Source: Zerene cesonia | Taxonomy: Eukaryota; Arthropoda; Insecta; Lepidoptera; Pieridae | Length of the DNA: 64,000 nt | Direction of reading: 5' to 3' | NCBI RefSeq assembly: GCF_012273895.1 | Contig: NC_052120.1 | Span: forward strand, 6,519,967-6,583,966 | In this document: one piece after another, positions 24,083-37,400 of the stretch | Numbering within the stretch: position 1 is the stretch's first letter | Layout of the letters: every line of letters begins with the position of its first letter | Notes under the pieces: model-generated | Databases searched by the model: none | What the model saw: the letters and a program-made list of their open reading frames with translations, nothing else | Told to the model about the DNA's origin: nothing | Position numbers and translations under genes: made by a program

Positions 24083-25406
24083 TCTCTTAATCTATTTAAA
24101 CTAACACCTTATTTAAAAAATAGTTCCTAGTATAAGTATATAAATTGAAACGAGTCATTGAGAAGGCTCTTAGCTAAATTATACATTTGTAATTTATGAC
24201 GTATAAATACTCTTTCACTACTTACATGTTTAAGTAAATGTTGACTGATTTTCAGTTTCTTTGTGCATTATACCCATGGAAGTAAGTATTTAGTATACTT
24301 TATTTATTTTGACATACAAGCTAAATATTCCTTCATCAGTATTTTGATTTTTAAAAATGTAGGTTCATGTTAATAAATGTAAATTGTTAGATAAAATATT
24401 TTAATGTTATCAATTTTGTTGTACATAAATGTGACTTTTGTTTAACTAGTGCAAATAAATGTATATTGTGAATACATTTGTTGTTTTTATTAACCGACTT
24501 CAAAAAAGAAGAAGGTTATCAATTCGACTGAATTATTTTTTGTGTTTGTTATCTGTTTTTTTTATCTATCTAGTTCCTGAGATTTGCTCGTTCAAACAAA
24601 TGCTTAATAAGCCCCCCCCCCTGTTTTCCTTACATGTATTTGTTATATAAGTGTCTTGCTTTTCTCTCTCCAAAAAAATTTGATTCAAGATAACGTCCGG
24701 TATGTACGGGTAACGGGTACGCTAGAAAAGGTTTCTCTTTTGTTTGTGTTTTTTCTATGTTCTTCTGTAAATGTAATGTAATGTATATATGTAATGTAAT
24801 GTTTTGTGTGCAGTAAAGTATTATCTTTCTATTATCTAAAAGATAAATGTATATGGTCTAAGTAGGAACATCGTTTCCATTAATAAAAATAAAACAAGAT
24901 GATTATAAAAAATATACCAGCTCCGTTTATCTTCCTAATGTCTTATTTCTATACATACTTAAAAAGACTTAAAAGTAACAAACAATATTATATAGAGAGT
25001 CAGAGTTTTCTCTATCACCACCAACACCCTATTCGGCTGCTAAATAACCCTTGACCTTTCACGTTTCAATCACGAGAACTCGTGAAATCTGAAATATCTA
25101 GACCATAATATGTAAAACTGTTAATTTATCAATATGGAATATTCTAGAAAATTCTAAGACTTTATAAACTTACTGACAATATTATTCTATAATTACTATG
25201 TTTAATATAATGATGTTCGTAAGAGATAAAATATCACAGATTTTTGCATAAAAATAATTATTCAGATTAGGTGTTGCCTAATCGTTACAACTAACAATCA
25301 CCGATATTTAATTGATATTAGGAGAAGGGATTATACGTTATTTATAAAAACTTTTACTTTATTTCTCCAATCTCATCAATCAAATATGAGAGCACATAAC
25401 ATCTTC

Positions 25407-25412
25407 TTTATT
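25407..25412 (-). terminator. Candidate polyadenylation signal of the first ABCG gene
   Basis: AATAAA on the - strand about 75 nt downstream of the stop codon at 25485-25487. Confidence 0.5.
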
Positions 25413-25484
25413 ATTTAGTCAAAACACAATTACTAATTCAGCTTGTAAATAAACTTACTATCTATAAATTGTGTTTTCTTTAAG

Positions 25485-28400
25485 TTATTTACATGCTCTA
25501 TGGACTTTATATCTTAGGATACAAATTAACGATATTTTCAATAGTAATATCCATATCACTAGAGCCATAGTATCGTTAAAGTAGTTTCCCGATAAGCCCA
25601 AATATTCCAGATAATATTTGGGGTCTTTGAAAAGGCAGATAATTTTAAAACATGGCAACTTTTCTCGACCAAATCCGTAAACGGTTTGCAGGAATGCGTC
25701 AAAAGCGTAACGGAAATATGATATGAGTGCAAAAGGTTGGAGATAAGATGGCATCTCCTTGTACGGGATGAAGAATTCAGAGAACATCAACATTGGAATA
25801 TTCGCAGCGGGGACAACAAAAAGGCCAAGCTGAAAAAGAAATATCATTTATATTAGTGATTGTTACTTAGTATTTCGTAACTAGAGAGTTCTATATAATT
25901 AACAAAAAATTTGGTGAGTAGATAGGTAATTTAAGATTATTTACAAAATTTGAATAAGTACGTTTAATAACGCAAGTTGTACATAGATTTTACACAAATC
26001 TATATAGTGACAATATAATTGCGATATCCGAACATAAGTGTAATCACAAATAACATAATAATGTGGTAGTAGTATAATATTGGCTACATACCATGCAATT
26101 AAAAATATTATAACTCAAAAGGTTAATTAAAAAAATTTACCTTGACATCACAAGCGGCACCGACCACTAACCCAAAGGTTTGCGCTAATATTGTAATGAG
26201 GGTACAAATAAGCCAAGCGAGGGCCAAACGATTCATTTCCATTGGCTGAGAAGTGAAGTACCACGCTGGGAATACGAACACCGAAGCACATAATAACTGC
26301 AAAAGCAACAAAAAGTACGTCAACATTTTTAATCTATGTAGATCTTATATAACTATATATATATATATGTGCCACTGAAAAACGTTCCCCCAACGGAACA
26401 TTTCAAAGATAAGACGAAGGATAATTGTTTGTGCGTAATAGGACTTTCAAGATAACGCGTTTGCTCAATTGCTGGATCTCTGAAAATGTTGGGCAAAAAA
26501 GGCTTTTTAAGACTTCATGCTTACNNNNNNNNNNNNNNNNNNNNNNNNNNNNNNNNNNNNNNNNNNNNNNNNNNNNNNNNNNNNNNNNNNNNNNNNNNNN
26601 NNNNNNNNNNNNNNNNNNNNNNNNNNNNNNNNNNNNNNNNNNNNNNNNNNNNNNNNNNNNNNNNNNNNNNNNNNNNNNNNNNNNNNNNNNNNNNNNNNNN
26701 NNNNNNNNNNNNNNNNNNNNNNNNNNNNNNNNNNNNNNNNNNNNNNNNNNNNNNNNNNNNNNNNNNNNNNNNNNNNNNNNNNNNNNNNNNNNNNNNNNNN
26801 NNNNNNNNNNNNNNNNNNNNNNNNNNNNNNNNNNNNNNNNNNNNNNNNNNNNNNNNNNNNNNNNNNNNNNNNNNNNNNNNNNNNNNNNNNNNNNNNNNNN
26901 NNNNNNNNNNNNNNNNNNNNNNNNNNNNNNNNNNNNNNNNNNNNNNNNNNNNNNNNNNNNNNNNNNNNNNNNNNNNNNNNNNNNNNNNNNNNNNNNNNNN
27001 NNNNNNNNNNNNNNNNNNNNNNNNNNNNNNNNNNNNNNNNNNNNNNNNNNNNNNNNNNNNNNNNNNNNNNNNNNNNNNNNNNNNNNNNNNNNNNNNNNNN
27101 NNNNNNNNNNNNNNNNNNNNNNNNNNNNNNNNNNNNNNNNNNNNNNNNNNNNNNNNNNNNNNNNNNNNNNNNNNNNNNNNNNNNNNNNNNNNNNNNNNNN
27201 NNNNNNNNNNNNNNNNNNNNNNNNNNNNNNNNNNNNNNNNNNNNNNNNNNNNNNNNNNNNNNNNNNNNNNNNNNNNNNNNNNNNNNNNNNNNNNNNNNNN
27301 NNNNNNNNNNNNNNNNNNNNNNNNNNNNNNNNNNNNNNNNNNNNNNNNNNNNNNNNNNNNNNNNNNNNNNNNNNNNNNNNNNNNNNNNNNNNNNNNNNNN
27401 NNNNNNNNNNNNNNNNNNNNNNNNNNNNNNNNNNNNNNNNNNNNNNNNNNNNNNNNNNNNNNNNNNNNNNNNNNNNNNNNNNNNNNNNNNNNNNNNNNNN
27501 NNNNNNNNNNNNNNNNNNNNNNNNGACGGTGCTGCGTGATTTGACCGTGTATAAATGTGGAAACATAAATGTATTTAAAGATTTAGTGTGCACAGTAATT
27601 AAGTAAGTTTAAGTGTTATTATTATTTTTTTTTTCTTTTTATCTGCTACTTAGCCATCTGTTTATTAAAACAATAATCTAAAATGGTCTCAGATTTTCAT
27701 CCGTTAAAATGTTATTAAGCTGAGATGCACATCCAGTGATGCATATCTCATCTTTTGTCTGCGAATCTTATCAGCGAATCTTATCCTGCAGCTCCGCAGC
27801 TAACTTATTTTTGTGATGGCTCAGTCTACCTTGGTATTTCTTGCTGTTTAATTCAATTTCTTGCTTCACTGTCAGTAGTTTGAGGTCTAGATTTACATAT
27901 TTATTGCTTATGTGTGGTGGGATATTGAACATGGCTCTCATAGTCTTATTTTGAAACCTTTCAAGAATTTCGATATTGCTATGGCTGGCTGTTCCCCAGA
28001 GCTGAATGCCATAAGTCCACACTGGCTTTAGAATGGCTTTATATATAGCCATTTTACTAGCTTCAGTCAACTGTGACTTACGTCCGATTAGCCAATACAT
28101 ACTACGTACTTTGCAGTCTAATTGTTTCCTTTTAGTCCATATGTGTTTGCGCCAAGTAAGACGACGGTCAAGATGTATACCCAAGTATTTTGCGTCGTCA
28201 GATTGTGGGATCTCAATATTGTAAAGCTTGACTGGAGGACAGGTTTTCGTTTTAAGAGTAAAAGTTACTTGAACTGACTTATATGTATTAACCTTCATCC
28301 GCCATTTATTAAGCCATGTTTCGATTTGGGTCAGGTCAGATTGAAGGTTTTCTGATGCGATATTTGGATTTGCATGGGACGTGAGGAGAGCCGTATCATC

Positions 28401-31400
28401 TGCATATGTCGCAGCAATGGTGTTGTCATGAGTTGGTAGATCTGCTGTGTACAAAAGATAGAGAACTGGCCCTAATATGCTACCTTGAGGCACTCCTGAT
28501 TTAATTGCATGCATGTCTGATGTATCAGAATTGTATTTTAATTTTAAGTGTTATTGTAAAATAAATTTTCAGCGTAAATATACTGAACTGTTTTGAAATG
28601 ATCTTAAAAAAGCGGTCGCGCCATACATCAAGCCAAGCTTTTGACAAATTGCTTACTATAGAAGTATCGCTTAATTTTTGGTACTCACGATATATTATAT
28701 TCTTACAAGAATAGGTACCTAACAATATTTTTTAGAGCTGACGAAGTTGTGTGGCTCGGATAGTAAATAAGTAAGTAAATTATAAAGAACCTACCTGTAC
28801 AGGGAGATCAACGATAATTTTCGATGCACAATACGTAGACAAATAGTACCATTTGTTTAAATGTTCTTGTATCACCACTGTTGCTTCCACAGGGACTAAA
28901 AAAAGATTAAGGTACATCTCATTAATTATTTAATCAACTTAAGACTTTATCAAATTTATAATGTATATGTTATAGTAATTATTTATTGAGCTTACAAGTG
29001 TGTATCGTCGGCATGGCGTTAGAGAAATACAGGAAAAGCAGGAAGAAGAATAGACAACCAGTGTTGGATATTGTTCTGCCGCCATCTTGTCCTGCGCCTT
29101 GATACAACGCACCAAGCAGTAATGCAACAACAAAATGTGTAACGACTCGAATCTGAAAAAATATAGTTGTGATGAAACATAATGATAGTAAGTTAGGACT
29201 AATAAGGATAATATTAGAATATATTGGGTATTCTTTGGTACATAAGTAATCAGACAATACTCTTTACAAACCTGTGTCAAATGTACATCTCTTAAAGCTC
29301 CTAAACACCCTCTCCACAGAAGAGATCTCATTTGTTGTCTGTAGCCTGCCGCGTAGCCATCTGCTTCAAATGGCGTGTTTGATTTCAATAAGGCCTCTGC
29401 TTCAGGTGACTTAACTGTAGAAAATGCAATGAAAACTAAGTGTAAGTATATGGAGTTTGGATTTATACCGAGGATTTTTTATTTTGTAATTCCATGTTTA
29501 TTCACAGATATAGGTCTCATAACATTGCCATTAAAACGATATAACACGGAATTTACAACTTCATTTAAAGAATTAATCTTACTAGTGTAATGAATATGTA
29601 GATTTTATGCGCATTTATTACTAAATTGAGAAATACTTTTCCTTGAGACAAATATAAGCTCTGCCAGATTTTTTAATTATTGATATTATATTAAATATCT
29701 CTCGACTAGGATAAAAACTAACTAAAAAAAAGTAAAACATAGCCTATGTCAACCTGGAATAATCTACCCAGGTGTCTGTCGGTGATACAATTTTTCAAAT
29801 CGAAGACTGTTCATTTCAAACAAACAAACAAATAAACAATCAAATATTTCCATTACAATTATAGCCAATGGCCTAGCGTGTGCATAAGGAATTGATACGC
29901 CAGATACGACGGTAGCCCCTGATAATACTTTTTTTTTTACTTCAGTCTGATGAATGTGATTACACTTTGAGATTACTTTATACCTTTTTCATGTTTCTGC
30001 TGGATAGTTCTCTCAGTAAGTTTTCTCATTTCAGATGCATATGTTTTTGCTTCCATTTCTAATAGCGATAGGTTTCCTGTGTGTTCACCGGTTGCTATTT
30101 CTAGAACTGAAAATTATGTAATAATACAGAATTATTATAAGAATTTTCCTTAGCATGACAGGTATTGTAGAACAGGTACTCGACAAAAAATTTCTATATC
30201 ATATAGATATTATATATAGATATAATCAAATTTATAAAAACTTTCAAAGACAAGTCATATACTAACGGTAATCCGCCATGTTGTAATAATGCGGGCATAC
30301 GAATCCGGATTTCTTCAGCGTCTCTGGCAAATCGGATATAGCGCCGGCGTATATCGTCCTGCCATTGGCTAATAGGATGACGTCATCAGCAGAAGTGAAC
30401 AGTTGTGATGATGGTTGGTGGATCACACAGGCAACAGTTCGCCCGCTGTTAGCCACTGATCGTAGTGCTTGGGCTACCGACATTGATGAGACTGAGTCTA
30501 GACCACTGGAAATTGTGTTATGCCTTAATTAAAAAAAAATTGCGTTTATAAAACTTTTATATATTATAATGCAATTTCACAATTATTATATAGGATAAAA
30601 AAAATTTGGTCAAATTTTAGCTCATATACCTAAAAATACCATTGAACAGACAAAAGAGGTAGTGCAGGAAGCAATTGCTGAATGAAAATGATGAAATTTA
30701 AAGCATAACATCACAGGTAACATGATTCTATACTAGATAATGTTATATTATCTGTGTTAATACGTAACTTCACTAGGCGCGACACTAGCGACCATTTAAA
30801 AAAGTACTATGTGCTCGCGATTGAATCGCAATTAACGCACTATAGTATGTGATCATTAACTTAGTACAAGTTGTTAGGTTATTTACCTATGCGTAGTGTA
30901 GTATTATATTATCTGTGGTATGATTTATCGGTGCAGTATGATGTGATCTGTGCCAATGCATTGAGAGCAATGTATAATTGACATTTTATTTTGTTGTAAG
31001 ACCTTGTTATATATAGAAAATATTTTTTATTGCATATTTTAAGAGACTACTAGCTGTGACCCGCGGTTGAAACCGCGTAAGCGTGCTGCGTAACCGTATC
31101 CCGTAGGAATATCGGTATAAAAAGTGCCTATGTGTTATTTCAGTTGTCCAGCTATCTACGAAGCAAAATAGTATTATTATTCACCAATAGATGTCAGGAA
31201 AAAAAAACACGAATAAAACACGAATATGACATTTTCTAAAAAAAATTCCTAGCTAGATCGATGTATCGCCCCCAAAACCCCTATATACTAAATTTCATGA
31301 AAATCGTTGGAGCCGATTCCGAGATTCCAATTATATATATATATATATATACAAGAATTGCTCGTTTAAAGGTATAAGATATATTAAAACGAAAAAAATA

Positions 31401-34400
31401 TATGATGACGTCATACACAGGATATAAAGGTGTTCCTTTCCAAATTGAGCTCAGATACATTTATAGTAATGTCAATACTTACAGAAATTTATTTTTAATT
31501 ATACTAGCACAGGCAAAAATTGATTGCTCTATATGTTCATAGTCTACATAGCATAGCAACATACTATGGTATTAATGACGTTAAATCAATATTCTAAATA
31601 ATTAAACCATACGGGTATCTTTATTTTTTATTTAGTTTTGATTTAAATAAAAATTAAACAAGAAAATACAAATATTGAAAAGCTGTCAATTGTCAAAATG
31701 CAGGTTGACATAAGGTGTATGTTGTTAAATAAAAAACGTTAATATTATGAATGTTTTGAAATTAATGTATCTAAAATATAGATTCCAAAACAAATTTAGT
31801 GCATTATAATATGCCTTCTTGTTCTTAGTTCTTCGGATGTTATTTGGGTTTCTACTTACCTAGTGGGTTCATCCAAGAGCATGATAGTTGGGTCAGTTAG
31901 CAGTTCGCAGGCTATCGTCAACCGTTTTCTTTCCCCGCCCGAAAGCAAACCGGTTCTTGTGTTAAATACTTCATTGATGCCTAATTGCTTGGATACTGAT
32001 TCAATCTGTAATAGAAAAAAAAATTATAAATTAGGGTAGAATGTAATCAAATTAAATTATTATTACATACACTGAACTGGAAGCGGCACCTATTTTTTTT
32101 TTTGGAATTGTTTTGCATTTAGTTTTCTAATTATCATCATATTACTGCAGTAGGTGTAAATTTGTTAGAAGCCTTATACACGTTTAATAAGAATGATCAA
32201 TACGAAAATCATAAAATGGTTTCAAAACAGGTACTAAAAGGATGTACCATATTTACATAGCAAAGCAAATACTGGATGAAATGTTAAATTTCAGATATAA
32301 AATTTAATTCATAAATAGTAATTAAATATAATAAATCGTAAGTTCATATAAAAGCTGTAAAATGATATAAATTTGAATTATTTGACGATTGCATAAACTG
32401 GTTATTTCTAAAAAAAAATAAATAATCTGTATGTATGCATTATAACAGATAATTAATTTTATAACTTTTTGTTATTTTTAGTTAAAACGTGATACCTCTC
32501 AGTACATTTTTAATTTTTTCTTCAAATTATATATGAATAATTAAATTAAATTAATAACACAGTATGATTTATCACAGTTTTAGAATACTATACATATTTA
32601 TATTGTAATGTTTAATCACAGTATAAGTATATATAGTCTATCTAATTTACTTAGTATTTTAGTATATCTAATTTACTGACCCGGCGATGGCAACGGCATA
32701 GAACATCATTTAAACCTTCACTGGTCATAAATACATCAAACTAAAATTTTCTCGAGTTTAAACGACAGTAATAAACACCAATTAATTTTATACTTATCTT
32801 GTATTATAGAATATAGAAAATAGGTACGTAAATATAATCGAAAGGAGAAAATCTTATAAATCACACAACAGTACTAATTCTAAAGTGGGAAAGTTATGGT
32901 GCTAGACGACCTACATATCTGTCTCTTTTCCACACTGGAATTAATACTGCTTTTAGACGTCACGATAACCCCCCGGTAGTACATTATAATTTGAACAGCT
33001 GCATTAGTATATAATTAGTGATTGCAGTATTATTTAATTGCTGTAATATATTGTATTTATTTAGGATGTTTTTATTTATCCAGAATTATATTTATTGCGG
33101 TGGATGAAATCTGAACAATATATTAAGCCCTCCAACAGTGTTTCCAGGAACTTTTTTCTTAGTTTAAATATCGCTAAATAGACGTCTTCAGTATATATAT
33201 TACTATACAATTTACGTAGGTAAATAAACAGTATTGAGTACTTACAGTGTGATTCCTTTCATTTCGCGTAGCGTTAGGTAGTTTCAAGGATGCTGCAAAT
33301 TGTAGGGTCTCCTTAACTGTAAGCGTGTCTATGAGAGTAGCGTGCTGTGCTACTAAAACTACGTCACGACCAGCGCCTAACACTGAACCGGATACACCAG
33401 ATTTTCTGGAAACAGGCAACAATATGCTACGGTGTATTTCTATACTTATAAATGAGGTTATTGTAAAGGATATTTTATATAGTTCGCCCCGGCTTCTTAC
33501 GTGGTACATATGCAGCTATATTTTTAATTTTTTTTTGTCATAGCGGCCAACAATCCCCACCGCCCATGAGCATTCGCAGAGGGGTAACGGAAACGGAAAA
33601 GATTGATGCAATCGTCCATTCCTTCTTTCCACTGAAATAAGGATTTATCAGGGACGGGTGAGGAAAAGGAAACAGGACTCCGGCTCCCCTACTCATTGTA
33701 CAAAACACAGTGGCATGCCACTATTTCACGCCGGTTCTCTGTGGGGGTGTGGTACTTCCCCGGTGCGAGTTGGTCCCTTTCGCAAAGTGTGTTTGACTCC
33801 ATACAAAATGGTGAAATGGTGATGAATTTTTTAAATCGGTCCTGTGGTTTTTGTATGAAAACGTTACATACAAATTTACAAAAGTTTCTTTTTTATAATT
33901 TAAGTGTAGATACAGGCAATTCAAATTATAAATCGAACTTCTTTTTTTTCAAACATAGAATCAGAATAAGTTTATATTTTCGTACATAACAATTTTTTTT
34001 CTACAAAGACGTGTAAACATTCGGCATATGTATTTGACCAAGCATCCATACCAATATGTTAATTTATTAACTTGTTTGTGTTTTCCAAATAGGCAAAGTA
34101 ATAAAAAAGTAATAAATTATATACATAATCATTTTTTATATGAAACGTACGAAGTCGGCTTTTTGTGACATGAATATTTATTTAAAAATTGTAAGTAAAT
34201 GCGGTAGATCTCACGATTTGTATTCATAGCTACATTTATTTTAAAATCTTCCACTATTCAAATATGAATTTAAAGATTAAAATATCATCTTTCGTGAATG
34301 TCTATACTATAACGTAGCAAAATATAATACGATAATACGACTATACGTATTGTCGTATATTTTGTGTTTATTTGTATTGTTAAATGTGTTTTCCGGCACA

Positions 34401-37400
34401 CTGAATATAAAAAAAAAAATATTTAATACATATTTTCCCGCTAGCTCAAGCTATCTAGATGTGAATAAATCGTGCTTCAACTTCAAACTAACTTTAACAG
34501 CATTTCGAGCATATAGATATTTCAACTTGAATTCAATGTCGGTACGCAACCTGCCTCATTAGAATGTTTAAACTGCCGGTACGTATACCTAAAATACAGA
34601 TCGAAGCATGAACATGGCTTTGCTTTGTCTGTGGGCATAGAAAAAAAATCAAACATAGGTTCAGTTTGTTGTATGTGCCTATGTCTTACTTTCTTCTTTC
34701 CCTTCTGTTAGTGTTACTCATCGTAAAGTTTAATGTTTAAAATATAGAACAACACAAGTTGAAGGTATACCGTCCCATTTATAATATATATTGATATGTC
34801 CTTCTGTTTCTGAAACTACAAGTAAAATTATATTTTTTTTTCCAACGCAAGTATGAAAACATACTTCCTTCCAGCAAGAATTTTCATCAAGGAGGTTTTG
34901 CCGGCTCCTGAGGGTCCCAATATAAATGTCAGTCTTCCAGGTCGTATGGCACCGCACGCTCCATTGAGTATAAGTTGTTCCCGCGCTTGGGGCGCTTTTG
35001 TCCTCCTAAACCACGATCGTGCTGTAGGGAGAAAGAAAACTCCTATTACTTCTACATTCATATTTACGGAATTTGCCGCTATAATTTGTATGATATACTA
35101 TAATCTGTACTGCGTAGCTGATCAATTCTATTCAAATAACTAATATTACTACATTGCGTAGTATGTTGTTACCACGCAATAATTAAGTATTTTTGATAAA
35201 GCTAAGCTTACAGTTTCATTAAGCATCATCTTGCTCGAAATATCAGTGGTATATTGCATCTTGTCGTTATGTATGTGTTATGTGTGGTGTAGATTGTTAT
35301 GCAATCCAACTAAGAATAGGAACTATTCTGCGCTATATTGTGACGACATAGCTGTGAAATTTGGTAGGGTAAATTTTTTTTTCAATATAGGTACAAAGAT
35401 TGTTTACGAAGAAATTGCAAAGGAATGCTCAGAATTTAGCTTTTTATACAATAATTAATATACTCGCTCGGCACTTATATTTTATTGTTATTCGGATAAG
35501 ACTTCTATCAATTCAAATTACCCTGTTTCCCACTTTCAACGATTTGTCTTCATTCCAGACATTATCAGAAAAAAAACATATAAATTAAGAGTATAACAAC
35601 GACACAACGAAAATAATTAACAAAATAAATATTCGATCAATCGCACAGACAGTAATGTCGCACGATAAAGCAAACTAACAACAAGATGACGACTAGCGCT
35701 ACTTTTGTAACCAATAGTATAAATAAGAGAGATATATTATATTATTCCAGTTGTACACCAATCTACGTACCAAATTTCATTGCAATCGGTTCAGTAGTTT
35801 TTGCGTGAAAGAGTTACAAACATACACACATCCTCACAAACTTTTGCGTTTATAATATTAGTAGGATATGCGCATGCATATCCTACTAATATTATAAACG
35901 GGCATCCGTTGGTAGTGAAATTTTATGTAAGTTGGACTTAATAAAATTACCCCTTATTTATGCCTTATTTAGTGAAAAAAGTTCTATGCTAACCCTACCA
36001 AATTCCATTTTTATATCGTCACTTGATAATAAGAGGTCATTGAGTTTAATTATTAGTAACATCGCACAGTATGTCAAAAAAAAGAAGAATGATATTAAAT
36101 TTACTACCACTTGAATTGCTAAAAAGGTAGCAATTTTCATAACATACAAAAAAAACAATCTGAGAAAAAATTAACATCAAGGTGAATACAATTAAAAGGC
36201 ATGGATAACTATTAACATCTTCGTAGCTTTTAAATTTATGCAGTCAGTTTGTTGTTAATATATCGATTCGTAGCATACTTGTAGAATAAAAATAACTATT
36301 ATAATTAAAGTCTTAAATCCATCTGTCTTTTTTTAGTTTTATTGTTATACTATCTTCATTTGATATTCATAATATAGATATGTAGCACACTAAATATAGA
36401 TCAGTGCACTCGTTATGCAAATTTAAGAGAAGGTAAAATACGTGTTCTACGGATGTCTATCCGTGGCCGTGCCCGTCTGGGCAGATATTACTTATTTGCA
36501 TATTATGTACCAATGTTTGTATTAAAATTTACTAACGTGTTTATTGATTACTGTAGTATTGTACGAGTAGATATGTATATCATAATAATTTATAAGAATC
36601 CAAATTAATTATATATTTCATTAACGTATTACGCTGCAGGACTATTTAACATAAAATATTGTTTTTTTTAAGATGCTGTGTAACATTGTAACATAGACAC
36701 TTTTTACACATCTATAACAACCATAATTGCTATAATATTCATCCATAGGTTTATATAAACATTCAAGTGTTATAATTTTTATAACCTCTTTGTCTAGAAG
36801 TTATCAAAGCGAGATATGAGTAATGTAACTTAAATAATAAAAACTATTTAAAATTAAAATTGAAAAACTTTAAAATAAAATAAACAAACCAAAGATAAAT
36901 TACTTTTGAATGCCTGCTGTATATGATTCTACTAAATATTTATTATTGGTAGAATTATTATCTTCCGAACATAATGTCATACCGCATACGCATAATTAAT
37001 TGTACTTTTTATTTTAAATTTAGTGAAGGTTAAGGTATCATGAATATATTGGATCAGAGGTATATTTAAAATATTTATCGGACAAACGTAAATAAACTAG
37101 AAGTGTTTAACAATTATACTAATCCATGAATTGTTGTACATGCGTTGTGCCCCGCTGGCACTTTGTAGATTCAAAGCACATGTTTTTCGGGGTGTTTTTG
37201 CTGATACAGTGTACTGGTTTTATACTAATATGGCTCTGATCAGATCGTCTATTGACACCGTCGAGGTTGTTATAAAAATATAATTGTGTATTGATACACC
37301 CGTGTAATGTGGTTATCTTGGTTATCAGATATATATTATCGTGGTTATCAAATATATCAAGCCACTTTTATACCGCCGTTCGTAGGATTCGGGTTTACTT

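Larger units (their letters stand above)
23656..25484. other. Intergenic region between converging TMEM62 and ABCG genes
   Basis: AT-rich, holding the two 3' UTRs. A C9-10 run lies near 24611-24620. No gene is seen. Confidence 0.6.

Noticed and set aside
26403..27606. Long frames across the N run at 26525-27524 (and likewise 51831-52928)
   Set aside because: Their length is made of N codons; the ends match no protein.
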